From positions 124,001-188,000 of the forward strand of contig JABSTR010001229.1 in NCBI GenBank assembly GCA_013339765.2: a stretch of 64,000 nt of DNA, read 5' to 3'. Positions 53,401 to 64,000 of the stretch are shown here, in pieces. Under the pieces are notes generated by a model. The model was not told the DNA's origin. It made no database searches and saw only the letters and a list, made by a program, of their open reading frames with translations. The first letter of the stretch is position 1. Each line of letters begins with the position of its first letter. The translations under genes and the position numbers were made by a program. Source of the DNA: Haemaphysalis longicornis (Eukaryota; Arthropoda; Arachnida; Ixodida; Ixodidae).

Positions 53401-54224
53401 ATAATTCCCTCGTGCGCTGCTCACGATACCGCTTCAAGATGATGGTGCTATCAAGTTCTGGTGGGGATAGCTGGCATTGCTGGCACTTTGCGCAGTGTGC
53501 AGCTCGTGAGCAGCGCACGAGGGAGATACACGAGGCTTTCGTTATCCACACAATGGGAGATAGGTGCGTGAGCACACCCTCTATCGAGTTGTGCGACAGG
53601 GAGATAAAATACCTAGGATCATGATCGACGCATTACACGTGGCTGCTTTCATTTCCACAATCAACTTGCATTTTGTGTGTTTGTGTTATGGATTTCCTTC
53701 TCTCCTCCTTGTTTTTGATTCTAGTATATATTCGTTGTTCTTCTAAATAAAACTCAGTTGGCAGTTCAGCGTAGTGTTTGTCTTTACTCCCTGTCGTTCA
53801 CTTTTTGGCGCTGTTTTTTCTAAGTAGCATCATGCACCAACTAGCCCGTCTCAGTTCACTTGTTCACTACGTCACGCCTTGCGTCGACTCACGGGCCGAC
53901 GCGCCGGCGGGAACCAACCGCCCCGCCGCCGCTACTCCTCGCCCTGGAACCTGCCTCCTTTCCCCCTGAGCCTTTTAAGTGCGGCGCGCGCACTTATGGC
54001 CTATTCCTACCTTGCGAGTGGCCCACGTGCAACCTCGGCCATAGCCGCCCGTTCGAGCGGGGTCTTGAGGCACGCGTCGGTACGGTGTAGTTCTTAGCCC
54101 TGTCTTGGCGTTCAGTATGCGCTGTACCATTCGGACAATAAATCTTCTGGTTCGTCCTGGCCCTTTGTAGCCTGTCGTCGCCTTTGTCGGTGAGTCGACC
54201 CGTCGCGGCGTCCGTTCAGGCAGC
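53401..54224. other. No gene recognised; G/C-rich LTR-like patch
   Basis: At about 53850-54220 the sequence is G/C-rich with AATAAATCTTCTGG near 54138 and GTGAGTCG near 54200. It might be an LTR or promoter of an unrecognised element, but no second copy exists in the window to test this. Confidence 0.3.
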
Positions 54225-54980
54225 ATGTTCTGTTCAGGCATTAAGCACTGTGATTCTGACGACCTCTCAAGCTCGCCAGTGTCCACTGACGTTCCTACCT
54301 TAGAACCAGTGACAGTGACTACGTTTGTCGAGCCGGTGGATTACTTGTAATATTGGCTTACTGTGCGGTGAGTTCCCTTCCAAAAGATATTGGGCTCCCC
54401 GCAGAAACGTTTGGCCCAATGCTTTGTATGTATTGCCAGACACAAAATGGGAGGAGCACTGGCAATGTGAAGGGCGGCAGCGATGCCGTACCTCTGCTTC
54501 GTGCGAAGACGGAGAGCAGCATCGCGGCCACGGGTTCCGCTGACGAGGAGGCAGCGCATCCATCGGCGTGGCCTCAGTAGTGTGGCCAGCCTCACGGCCA
54601 GGTGGGACAGAAACGCCAAAAGGGCCACCCAGCGGCGTGGCGCCCTCAGTCTGCCTCAGCAGAATTTCCCTCTGCTGGAACTGTGCTTGGATGCACAAGA
54701 ACAGCGCCATTATAAAGGTTGAGGTGGCGTCTCCCTGCGCAAAGGTAAGCAGACAATATAAAACAGGCGCTGTGTGCGGGCGCACTGACGGATCAAAAAC
54801 GTAAGATTGCCGCTTGCATTGCGATGATTTTAACAACCGGCATAAGCGGGCTGTAGAGCTAATTTTTTAAGTCGACAATTTTAGCTGTACTACGCAATTT
54901 TCGAGAAGCGAATTGCGACAAACACGTCAAGCAGGGAGGAAATCTACGGCGCTCTGTATTCAATACAAGGAGTTTGTTAC
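54225..54980 (+). repeat. Unknown duplicated element, copy 1
   Basis: This copy shares GATTCTGACGACCTCTCAAG, CCTTAGAACCAGTGACAGTG, GCAGAATTTCCCTCTG, the ATATAAAACAGGC stretch and GGCGCTCTGTATTCAATACA with 55480-56060, in the same order and orientation. The 55,477 frame reads CSGSKHYDSDDLSSSP.., but no family was recognised. Confidence 0.65.
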
Positions 54981-55479
54981 CACGAACCTCGGGGCATTTT
55001 GGGTGAGTCATTTCGCGGGCGTAGTGAAACCCCCTGAACCCCGCATCGGTCCTCTTAGTCCAACCAAGCCCACATACTCCTCCTCTTTCATTTGTCACAC
55101 GTTTGCAACCACCCAGCAAAGGTGCAACACCCCCTTCGCTGACACGGGTAGTTTTACAGAGAAGCGGTTTTTTCAAGTCGTGGTCCGTCAGTGTAATGTG
55201 CTTTGCGGCAAAGCCAACTACTTGCACCTGTACTCTGTACCTTTCAATTTATTCTAAATATTTTGGAAAAATATACTAGCGCAGATGATATCTAGGACAA
55301 CTGTGTCATTACGCCAAGTTTTATTTACATATCATGACTATAGTTTCACCGTTGAGTTGTAACTCATTCCTAAGGTCCATCTGCTGTATGCTGGTGGTCC
55401 TTCCTCAGAGATCTAACGGCTCTGTCTTTATTGGGTGGCTATATAGCTTGGACTGGAAGAGTTCGAAACCCTTGTCATG

Positions 55480-56060
55480 TTCTGCTCAGGCAGTAAGCAC
55501 TATGATTCTGACGACCTCTCAAGCTCACCAATGTCCACTGAAGGATCCTACCTTAGAACCAGTGACAGTGACTCAGGTTTGTCCCACACTAACATGTTGG
55601 CTGAGGAGCGCGAGGACCGGTGGATTACTTCTAATATTGCCTTACTGTGCGGTGGGTTCCCTTCCAAAAGATGTTGGGCTCTCCACAGAAAGTTGGGCTC
55701 TCCACAGCGGCGTGGCTCAGCCGTGGCGCCCTCGGTCTGCCTCAGTAGAATTTCCCTCTGTTGGAAGTATGCCTGGACGCGCAAGAACAGTGCCCTTTCA
55801 GACATTGAGGTGGCGTCCACCTGCGCAACGGTAAGCAGGCGATATAAAACAGGCACCGTGTACACGCACACTGACGGATCAAAAGAAAAAGAAACCAATG
55901 ACCGTAAGACCACCGCTCGCATTGCGTTGATATTAACAGGCATAAGCGACTATTTTAGCTGTACTAGGCAATTTTAAAGAAGCGAATTTCAACAAACATG
56001 TGAACCAGGGAGGACATCTACGGCGCTCTGTATTCAATACAAGGAGTTTGTTACCCCTTT
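55480..56060 (+). repeat. Unknown duplicated element, copy 2
   Basis: The second copy has the same landmarks as copy 1, with an internal deletion of about 170 bp around the CTCCCCGCAGAAACG region and a small tandem TTGGGCTCTCCACAG duplication (55676-55705). Both copies contain CACTGACGGATCAAAA, which follows VYT-like codons (HTDGSK), reminiscent of an RNase H TDGS motif in LINE or LTR polymerases. Confidence 0.6.
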
Positions 56061-56790
56061 GTGTCGCCTGAGCTAAAAGATTAAACAGGCCTTCAGGACT
56101 CAGGAAATCCGGAAAACGATAATTATAGTCACCGTGGGCCATCTGGCCCATGGTGTATTTACACTGCTCCAGTATGTGCTGTCAATTTTAGAGACTGATT
56201 TCTTTACCTTGGTTCACTTCGGAAAATTGTCAGCAATCTATGCTGGGTTTTTCTCTCTTCTCTCTTTTAAAGGGCTACTGGAGTGCTTTTAAAATGGGGT
56301 AAAAATATATTTTTTGCAATTAATACATTGGTTAGTTTATGCCTGTAAAGTTTTTTTTTTTCGTCATTTTTAGCTTGGGGACAGGGATATTCGTCGGTAA
56401 AGTTGACCCTACGCCCCGCCCACTGCTCTCTCCCGTATCGCCGGAAGAGCGAGAAACCGAGAGGCAGCAACCGGAAGTAGCGTCATATTCGGAAGATGGC
56501 CAGCGGCGTGCGCTGCCGCTTCGCTGTGTCCTCGTTTTGTGGGCGAAGTTCCGAATTAAGCAGGCGTGTAATCTTCCCTTTATGTCCAGAGTTGTTTCGG
56601 CGTTGATTTTTAACCATTATGCCACTGTGTTTTTAGAGATTCCCTAAAGCGACTCCTAGATACCGGATATTTCCTTCTCCAGCGCCCATGCCAACTACAT
56701 TGCCTTCACGAGTTGCCGGGGCCAGCCGTGTCGTCGGGTGCTCTGTGCTTCATACGCTAAGCGACGGGCTCAAGCAAATACGGAGGTGCC
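56061..56790. other. No gene recognised; MITE-like end
   Basis: TTTAAAGGGCTACTGGAGTG at about 56267 looks like one end of a TTTAAAGG-type MITE; the matching end was not found. No exon was recognised. Confidence 0.4.
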
Positions 56791-58290
56791 CCAAGTTCTT
56801 GATCCATTATTATTAGGGGATCAGAAAATTTGTGGGACCGCAGCGCTCTGGGTTTCCCGAACTAATTTCAGGGGTCCCACAGGGAAGTATACTAGGACCA
56901 CTGTTGTTTATTCTCTATATTGATGACATTGTACACATCTCAACTGAGGAAAAATTTAGTATCTATGCAGATGACACCACAATAATTATTTCAGCATTTT
57001 CTAGCAATGAAATTGTGTCTAGAGCTAATAACATATTGTCAAAACTTGACATTTGGACAACCGAAAATCAATTAAAAATCAATCCCACAAAAACCAAAGC
57101 AATTGTCTATCATTCTAAAGGAAAAGAGGTGTTCCTTAAGTCTGAAATCTTATTCAGGTCATCAAAAATAGAAGTAGTAAATTCGGTTAAAATACTCGGT
57201 GTTTATTTCACGGCAACCATGCACTGGGATGACCAAGTAAATTATCTATTGAAAAAGTTGAGCTCAATTACTGGCATTTTGAACCGCAACAGACACCTTC
57301 TGCCTGAGACCGTTAAACTTCTGGTTTATAACGCCCTATTTGCTTCCTACTTAAATTACTGTCATTTAGTTTGGGGTACTACTACCGAAACAAATCTAAA
57401 ACTACTAAATATCCAGAAAAGAGTCCTCAGAATAATTGGAAACAAACCATATACCGAGCCTACCGCGCAACTATTTAGGAAGTTAAAAATTATGAGTACA
57501 TGATATCTACGAATATCGGCTAGCCAGAGAGTTATCTAATAGAATTAAAAAGAATAATCCATTATTAATTGAAATAGCTGATTTACGTAATAATGAACTG
57601 TCTTACAAAACTAGAAAAGCAGAGAAATGGAAGGTTCCAAAATCTCGCACAAACTATGGAATGCAAATGCTTGCAAATAACCTGCCACGTTTGCTGAATC
57701 AGCTTGATAGCCAGGGAATAGAGCTGACATTGCTAAGCACAGTTTATTTAACTGATTTATATACTGCCTAACACGAAGGTGCTTTTATTACTTTCTGTCA
57801 TTGCATTTTTATAAAACTGTCTTGTCTTTTATTATTTTCGCGGAATTCCCATATAGTTTTTGCATCGTTTCCTAAATGCTTGTATTTCTTTCTCTATTCC
57901 ACCCTTCTATAACCTGAACAGGATGTGCCTGTATTTTTTGCAAACTCCTGGAAAGTATATTATGATTTGTTTGATTTATGTCAAGCTTTGAGACTAAAGC
58001 ATGTAAACTTGTTTAGTGCTTGTATTTGTAAACTTTTTTTCCGTATTTATTGTACTTGCAGTTGGAGTTGTAGCTGTGTAAGTGTTGTTTTGATAATTGT
58101 TCTCGCGTAATCTTGAATATTTCGTGAAATTGTGCATGCCGGTTGTGTGTGTTTGCTTGTGATCGGCGCCAGTCGTTGCCGCGGGTGGTCAAGGAACCCT
58201 CAAGCCGTCGCAGAACGGCTTTTACCCTGGTCACCTCCCACTTTTGTGAAGATCAATTAAGAAAGAAAGAAAGGAAAGAAAGTTTTCCCG
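56790..58290 (+). mobile_element. 5'-truncated CR1/Jockey-like LINE with (GAAA)n tail
   Basis: The fragment starts inside the reverse transcriptase core and runs through the ORF end (about 57772) into a 3' UTR of about 500 bases. It finishes with AGATCAATTAAGAAAGAAAG, a simple-sequence tail. 5' truncation and the tail are standard for non-LTR insertion. Confidence 0.75.
56832..57772 (+). pseudogene. LINE reverse transcriptase C-terminal half, one frameshift
   Basis: The first ORF (to 57503) carries GVPQGSILGPLLFILYIDD, then SIYADDTTI with the catalytic YADD, QLKINPTKTKAI, VKILGVYF, then YCHLVWG and LLNIQKRVLRII. These are RT blocks 4-7 and the thumb of CR1/Jockey-type elements. At about 57503 a frameshift occurs; the frame beginning HDIYEYRLARELSNRI continues to the stop at about 57772. 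The N-terminal RT blocks and endonuclease are absent. Confidence 0.8.
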
Positions 58291-58529
58291 ATCAAATGGT
58301 TAGCTATGACGACAGCTTAGCTAAGTAGGTAGATTTTAAGAAGAAATCAATCAAGCTGGAAAGCATGAAGCGTTTTCCTCGTGTGGGATCGCTCCGCACA
58401 CTCGCCGGTCGTGCATTACCGTACGGCACACAATGCGGTTCGAACCGCGCATGCCACGGCAGCAACCGCTCATCGCTGCTGTCCAGAAACGAGGCAGTCG
58501 CGAAAATCAAGGTAAACGTACAAGAAGTG

Positions 58530-59420
58530 TATGGTATACTGTTGTGAAAAATTGTGCTATGGATTGTCATCCAAGGTGATTTTGAAAGAGGTGATTGAAT
58601 TTGTATCGCGATGCGGAGCGCCGACCGGTCGCGGAGGCTCATCGACGGCAGCAAATGAACCTGCCCGAGCACGAGATGCGGCGAGAGGCCGATGGATGGC
58701 GCTACCGGCGCGCAAGAATGAACACAGCACAACACATGACTATCGACGTGAAAATATGGCTTCACATGCGAGAAAGGGGATGACAGTGGGGTGAAAAACT
58801 GTGTTAAGGATAGTCATTCGCAAATGTACAGATAGCAGCGACCAAATATCTGCCTCGATGCTAAGCCTAAAGTTCCCAACATCCGAGGCGATACGTGCAA
58901 CCCAAGCTGGCTAGAGCTGTTGGGGGAGGCGTTCAGCCAAAGTTCGTCGCGGGCCAGCGTGCTGCATTTGGGTTCCTCTACATTTTGGGGGGCCACCAAC
59001 GTTAGGTTCCCCTATTCTAAAACTGCTTATGTGCAGCAATGCCATGTTCCGCTGACCAGCCGCGCAGCGACCCGGCACCAGCACCTCCGCGCGACGAGGC
59101 GACCGGCCGCTCGCTAGCTGGTGCTTGCGCGCATCGCGGGCCGCTGCACGTAGCTTGTTACCTCCTGTCCGAATGTAAAAACTAAGTTACACATGCGAGG
59201 AAGGGGATGATGGTGTGTTGAAAAATTGTGCTAGGGATTGTGACTAGCGCTGGTAGTGAAAGCGACGAACCAATATCTCCACAACTTCCCTGCATCCGAG
59301 AAACAGAAGTCGGCCATGAGCCGTTCGGGGAGAACCCCTTTCTAAAGCTCGCCGCGAGCCAACTTGTTACGTTTATACTTCCCTCAGGCTCTCCTATTCT
59401 AAGGAAAGATTGCGTGAGTC
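58530..59420. repeat. Degenerate tandem duplication, ~2-3 units
   Basis: TGTTGTGAAAAATTGTGCTA at 58541 recurs in altered form at 58786 and 59211 (..GTTGAAAAATTGTGCTAGGGATTGT). CACATGCGAGAAAGGGGATG recurs at 58762 and 59190. Segments with CCTATTCTAA and GTTCAGCCAAAGTTCGTCGC lie between. Units are 250-430 bp and strongly diverged. No gene was recognised. Confidence 0.5.
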
Positions 59421-59756
59421 TTCCATTCACCAGAGGACTTTCTGGCCCGTGCCTGAACGGGAACAGAACGAGCTCTTCAGGCCGAGCGGTCACCGCAGCG
59501 CCGGCACTTCCGAATATGACGTCATCTGCCGCCAGCCAATCGGGAAAGGCAGCCAGGGGTCTACCTATCTCTTTATCACCCCCTTTCTCCTCTCTAATCT
59601 TTATATCCCCCTCCTCCCCCTCCCCACCGCACTGGGTTGTATGCAGGTGAGCCCCCAGTTGGGCTCAATAATATCCCCAGTGCACTTCCTTTTCCTTTTC
59701 ACCCGAACCACCTAAGAAGAAGAAGGGGTCTCGCCGTGCCCCCGGGCACGGGTCGT
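59421..59756. other. No gene recognised
   Basis: Pyrimidine-rich stretch 59570-59720 with short shadow ORFs only. Confidence 0.4.
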
Positions 59757-59788
59757 TATATATACATATACATATATATATATATATG

Positions 59789-60443
59789 CAGTCGGACACG
59801 GATTATATCGAACACGGATATATAGAATTATTGTCTATATCGAACAGAACAGTCTGAACATCCCCTTGGAAATACATTGCAAAAGTATAGCGCTGTTGCA
59901 CGCGTGTATCGAACTCTCGATCACGGCCACATTCGATATATCGAACGCTGCGCCCCCAAGTGCCCCTGAACGTGCGCTTCTTCTGATGATGTGGATGTGA
60001 TTATGATGGTGATTGGCTCCTGCCGCACTCGCTTTCTGGCATTTTTTCTGTGTGCTTGAGCGGTTTTCAGTGGTGGATCGCGCAGGGGGACGTATGTGGC
60101 GTGTTACGTGTTTTTGTCCACGGCCACGTTTCGGAGCCATGGTCACCGAAAAATGGAAGACTTTGGATTTAGAACAGCCTTGTAAACTTATGACATGGAA
60201 GAAGAAGCAAGCGAATCTTACAGATTCTTTTATGTTAAAGTGTGATGATGGTAGGGGTGTGGGTGGAATTTACCGTGCTGTGAGGAACAAACCAGTAGGC
60301 TACCGCTTGTAGCGACTTTGAAAAGCTCTCAGTGATGTGCGGAGTTTTCAGATACGCTTCAGATGGGCATATTTCATATTTAAATTTCGATATATCGAAC
60401 TATTCGTGATCCCGTTGGAGTTCGATATATTCGTGTCGACGAT
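59789..60443. mobile_element. Short pogo-like TIR element next to AT microsatellites
   Basis: CAGTCGGACACGGATTATAT, then CGAAC, at the left matches the inverted right end (reverse complement GTCGACACGAATATATCGAAC). Internal TCGATATATCGAAC motifs recur at 59931 and 60388. A 99-codon ORF (60013-60312) has no motif I recognise. (TA)n runs lie directly on both sides (59757-59786, 60452-60500). Confidence 0.5.
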
Positions 60444-60462
60444 ATGTATATCTATTATATAT

Positions 60463-60500
<38 letters not shown>

Positions 60501-60505
<5 letters not shown>

Positions 60506-60691
60506 CGCCGCTATCATCTTCAGCGCCACCATCATCATCAGCAGATTGGCCAGCTGGCACGGAACAAACTCGGCACCCGGCACACCTCTGGAACGGCACC
60601 CTCGTTCTACGCGCCTCGTCCTGTCTATGGCACAGCCAACTCAGCCACAATAAACGTGGGCTCGGCCGCACCACCTCATCGGCCGCCTACA
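60501..60691 (+). repeat. 5' LTR of the gag-only element
   Basis: TATAGCGCCGCTATCATC to ..GGCCGCCTACA, 191 bp, against TGTAGCGCC..CTACA in the 3' copy, so the initial TG is TA here. AATAAACGTGGGC at about 60650 is the likely polyadenylation signal. The (TA)n flank runs into its first base. Confidence 0.85.
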
Positions 60692-60694
60692 CTT

Positions 60695-60712
60695 TGGTGA
60701 CCCGGCAAGTGG
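60695..60712 (+). other. Putative primer-binding site
   Basis: TGGTGACCCGGCAAGTGG begins three bases after the LTR, the expected place and TGG opening for a tRNA primer. The tRNA was not identified. Confidence 0.55.
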
Positions 60713-60719
60713 CTTCGCC

Positions 60720-62414
60720 ATGGCTTCTCAACACTGCTTCCTCAGCCGTTCCCCGCCCCACCAGACCTTTCCTTGCTCATTCCATTTGACTCCATCACAA
60801 ACCACGCTGCATGGTTCGTCATCCTGGAGAGCCATTTTTTATGTACGTGACATCTGCTCACCGGAAATCAGGTACCTCGTGACATTACAGAAGCTACCTG
60901 CTGACCTCGTGGAGCAGATCCAGCTGCCGGCCCCAGGCCCCAGTGCGTATGACGAATTAAAAGACACTGTCCTCAACCACTACGGCCTGAAAACCCGGCA
61001 GACGACAATCCTAACAGAACCTGCAGCCGTTACCACCACCAGTCCTCCTCCGACACCGCCCTCGGCCCATGCACCCGAACCCTCACTAGGTGACGGGTCT
61101 GCTATCATGGGCGCGTATCTCGACCTCCCAGACCTCAGCGGCCTTCCGGACTTCTACACCCCTCGCTGCGACATATGGTTTGTTCAGCTCGAGAGCCACT
61201 TTGTCATCAACAACGTAAGGAGCCAGCCGCTGCGCTATCACCTCGCAGCGACACGGCTACCTGACGGGCTCCTCGCGAAGCTCCGGCTCCCACCACCTGG
61301 CCCACAGACCTACGACGACTTGAAGAAGGCTGTTCTTAAGCACTATGGCGTCTCAGACAGTATTTTTCAATACTTCAGCGATGGTTGTGATGACACGCCC
61401 ACCTCGGTCACGCTCATGCCGACGCCATCCTCTACACCACCACACCTTCCAACGCCAACTGTGCATACAACTTCGCCGCAGTGTTCAGTCTCGCCTTGTC
61501 AGGAAACGCCAGCGCCGGCTACGGCTTGCAGCACTGCAGGGTCGGCCTTTAGCTTAGTGGAATCTGCGCAACACCATGCCGCAGCGCCACACGTTGTTGT
61601 GTCGGCTTCACCGACCCCAGCAAGTGTCGACTGCTATGCCGCTCGTGGCTGCGAAACTTCTCTGCACGGCACGAGTGAGAGCGATCTTCATGAGCGCTGT
61701 ACTCCCGGTGTACGACAGCCATCTTCCTCGGCTCAGGTGGCACAGCTTCCTGCAGCCAACGACAGATCGACGACTCCGGGAGTCGAAGCTACCTTCGAAG
61801 CACATCAGCTTGCTCTTGACAATCTTTACACCCTGGCTGCGAGGGCGATACCGAAGCAAAGATTGCGGGACGCTTCTCCCAACAACCGACACCGAAAGAG
61901 GTATCCCATGACCAAATGCAGTCAAGAGACGCGTCAAAAGCTGGTCCCCAGACGTCGACCGATTCCATGCTCCGGGACATTGTTGGGTAGATGCAGTAAC
62001 CGGAGCTCAGCCGTCTGTCCACAAATAAAACAGACGAAACCAGCTTGTAGGATGGGGATCCGACGTCATTGGAGTTCCAGCGCAGCTCATCAATGCAAGG
62101 CTCCGCTCTGCCGCCTCCCACCGCGGTTGCGAAAACAGCCAAGACAGCGACGAAGCCACCGAGCCCACACCGGGGCACAGTCAAGCCCGCACTCCGGTCG
62201 TCATTCTGATGCACCACGCTTCACCTTGTCGCTGTCCTTCCAGTTACGCCTGCCGCTCGCTCTACCATCAACGGCAGCAGCCGCTTCGCACCCCGCAATG
62301 CGTCCGCGGCCGCACTCCCAGCCTCGACCACCAGAGGTTGCCCCTTACCCGAACGCTACCTCGCCGACGACCAGGACCGTGCCCTTTACTCAACCCCGGC
62401 CACTAGACCACTGA
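60720..62414 (+). CDS. Gag-like protein with duplicated gag domain (564 aa)
   Basis: ATG in GCCATGG context opens an uninterrupted 564-codon frame. Residues 57-97 (RYLVTLQKLPADLVEQIQLP then APGPSAYDELK..VLNHYG) and residues 160-210 (FVQLESHF....RYHLAATRLPDGLLAKLRLP then PPGPQTYDDLK..VLKHYG) are two copies of one module, like the Ty3/Gypsy gag N-terminal domain in arthropod elements. The middle is Thr/Pro/Ser-rich. The last ~170 residues are Arg/Pro-rich and read like out-of-frame sequence. No zinc knuckle or pol follows. Confidence 0.6.
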   Translation: MASQHCFLSRSPPHQTFPCSFHLTPSQTTLHGSSSWRAIFYVRDICSPEIRYLVTLQKLPADLVEQIQLPAPGPSAYDELKDTVLNHYGLKTRQTTILTEPAAVTTTSPPPTPPSAHAPEPSLGDGSAIMGAYLDLPDLSGLPDFYTPRCDIWFVQLESHFVINNVRSQPLRYHLAATRLPDGLLAKLRLPPPGPQTYDDLKKAVLKHYGVSDSIFQYFSDGCDDTPTSVTLMPTPSSTPPHLPTPTVHTTSPQCSVSPCQETPAPATACSTAGSAFSLVESAQHHAAAPHVVVSASPTPASVDCYAARGCETSLHGTSESDLHERCTPGVRQPSSSAQVAQLPAANDRSTTPGVEATFEAHQLALDNLYTLAARAIPKQRLRDASPNNRHRKRYPMTKCSQETRQKLVPRRRPIPCSGTLLGRCSNRSSAVCPQIKQTKPACRMGIRRHWSSSAAHQCKAPLCRLPPRLRKQPRQRRSHRAHTGAQSSPHSGRHSDAPRFTLSLSFQLRLPLALPSTAAAASHPAMRPRPHSQPRPPEVAPYPNATSPTTRTVPFTQPRPLDH

Positions 62415-62508
62415 CTGCCCACGGACTCTCTTCCTGACTACGGACAAATTGTACATACCTGTACATAGTACATCGTTTTCACACATTTCTCATAACGCGC
62501 TACGCGCT

Positions 62509-62521
62509 AGGGGGGGAGCCC
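62509..62521 (+). other. Polypurine tract
   Basis: AGGGGGGGAGCCC immediately precedes the 3' LTR, the usual site for plus-strand priming. Confidence 0.6.
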
Positions 62522-62820
<299 letters not shown>

Positions 62821-62886
62821 ATATAAACTACAGAAAGAAAACTCACAAAGCGCGCAGCAATAGTATAAGTAAGAGTCGGATATTAA

Positions 62887-63014
62887 TACAGCAAGAACAA
62901 TAACAACAAGGCTTACTTACGAAAGTTTGTGACAGCAAAATCATGTAACTGTACTCTGATGAAGGCAAGACCCGTTGCCGCTACGTAAGTAAACCTTGTT
63001 TGTTATTGTTCTTG

Positions 63015-63019
<5 letters not shown>
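62887..63019. mobile_element. Foldback element between (TA)n tracts
   Basis: TACAGCAAGAACAATAACAA begins a ~35 bp arm (to 62921); its inverted copy lies at 62982-63019 (ending ATTGTTCTTGCTGTA). The loop is about 60 bp. (TA)n runs border it on the right (63019-63088) and nearby on the left. Confidence 0.7.
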
Positions 63020-63086
<67 letters not shown>

Positions 63087-63185
63087 TAGGAAAAAAGGAA
63101 TGGCCATGCGACTCACTAAGCTACTATATAAATAAGCTATACAGCTGATTTTGAGCTAAGCCTACGTTAAAAGTGGTGTAGGTTT

Positions 63186-63249
63186 GATTCTAACGAGGCA
63201 ATCTTTCAAATGAACCAATCGTGTTTTGTCTTCATAGCCCCTTTATAAT
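63186..63249. repeat. Truncated M1 MITE end
   Basis: TTGTCTTCATAGCCCCTTTA corresponds to the 3' end of the M1 element at 6661-6700, with GAATGAACCAA-like sequence before it as in the copy at the window start. Confidence 0.5.
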
Positions 63250-64000
63250 GGTTGACTGTAGGAAGCACTGGGGCAAATGACCCTTAAAGGGGTACTGACA
63301 CAAAATTTTGAAGGCGAGATAACTTCGGAGATAGATTGGTTTGAACGCATACACATCATCTGCAAAATATCAGCGGCGAATATAGCCTAGAACATATTTA
63401 AAATCAATTTTAAAGTGTGCGAAACGCAACCGAGCAGCCAGCAGGGGACCACGCGCAATCGACATCCCGCGGATATTTTGTAAATAAACAACATCCAAAC
63501 ACGTCACGAGTTTGTGTTTGCCGCTTCCGCACTGCCGGCGTTTTTCGCCGGTTCGCCCGGCTCGCCACTTCATCGGAGGGCCGGAGGGCGGAGCTTCTGC
63601 TCTTGAGAACGAACGACCCGATCGTTGGCGGCGGAGGCACTGTGATTTCGTATCGGGCAGCTGGCCGCGACCAAAGTTCTCCAGCGATTCCAGGCGCTCT
63701 GTTTCTATTACTGTATATTTACATTGGACGCTAAAACGCGCCGGAGACATGAAAAGCCCACTGAGCGAGCCACACGGCCACTGCACGAAATTGTACCCAA
63801 GTCCCAACCATGGTAGCTTATATGAGAAAGCGGTTAATGATGCGATGGCCGGTTGCATTAAAAATTGTCATCTGCACCGCTTACGATAGCGGCAATGGAA
63901 TATCCGCCGCAGTGCTAAGCCAAACACATCTGTAGGCGGACCTGTAGGCAGACAGGCCGGCTGCTCCCAGCGCGCGTCTTGCCACCCACTGTCTCGAGCG
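63250..64000. other. Probable MITE left end, then no gene recognised
   Basis: TTAAAGGGGTACTGACACAA at about 63285 has the form of a TTTAAAGG-type MITE left end; its partner would lie beyond the window. The following G/C-richer sequence has ORFs on both strands (63370-63858 minus, 63512-63889 plus) without a motif. Confidence 0.4.

Noticed and set aside
54300..54836. 178-codon minus-strand ORF
   Set aside because: It overlaps the duplicated element, is not conserved as an open frame in the second copy, and has no motif.
60720..62414. Host proline-rich protein gene
   Set aside because: Matching 191 bp LTRs, a PBS-like site and a polypurine tract frame the ORF, and its repeated module resembles retrotransposon gag.

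Overview
The window is eukaryotic nuclear DNA, most likely from a hard (ixodid) tick. This rests on the kinds of repeat present: tRNA-derived SINEs of about 240 bp that resemble the Ruka type described from ticks, tick-like non-LTR reverse transcriptase remnants, and many short TIR elements with TTTAAAGG ends. The species assignment is inference. No operons, rRNA genes or CRISPR arrays were seen.

Only one host gene can be read with confidence. Five plus-strand exons between 14487 and about 28423 encode the C-terminal FG-repeat end of a nucleoporin, best matching NUP214. Splice phases agree from exon to exon. The 5' part of the gene lies before the window or is not recognisable in it. The 8.5 kb intron between the second and third exons has been heavily colonised: a pogo-like TIR element carries a SINE, and a Ty3/Gypsy element has a 5'-truncated LINE inside its 5' LTR.

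The rest is accessory repeat DNA. At 1.7-4.7 kb three TIR elements sit one inside the other. At 28.8-32.9 kb a Mutator-like (MULE) element, with a transposase broken by one frameshift, lies inside an older TIR element. At 33.1-34.2 kb is a pogo/Tigger-like element with a decayed transposase. Around 34.2-37.5 kb there may be unrecognised minus-strand exons.

The most striking structure spans about 39.1-47.4 kb. Two arms of ~134 bp tandem repeats lie in opposite orientation around a middle part that holds a separate ~159 bp tandem array. This is the architecture of a Foldback (FB/Galileo-like) transposon. A SINE with a perfect 17 bp target duplication sits in the left arm and a LINE-bearing insertion sits in the right arm. 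Many units carry an overlapping CACGTG/TGAGTCA motif.

From 48 to 64 kb come an RTE-like LINE interrupted by a foldback hairpin, a pogo-like element with TA duplications, antisense and sense LINE reverse transcriptase remnants, a duplicated unknown sequence, and a compact LTR element (60501-62712). That element has two 191 bp LTRs, a PBS-like site, a polypurine tract and a single long gag-like ORF with a duplicated gag domain and no pol. It looks like a non-autonomous gag-only (TR-GAG-type) retrotransposon. All calls come from reading the sequence; no database search was run.
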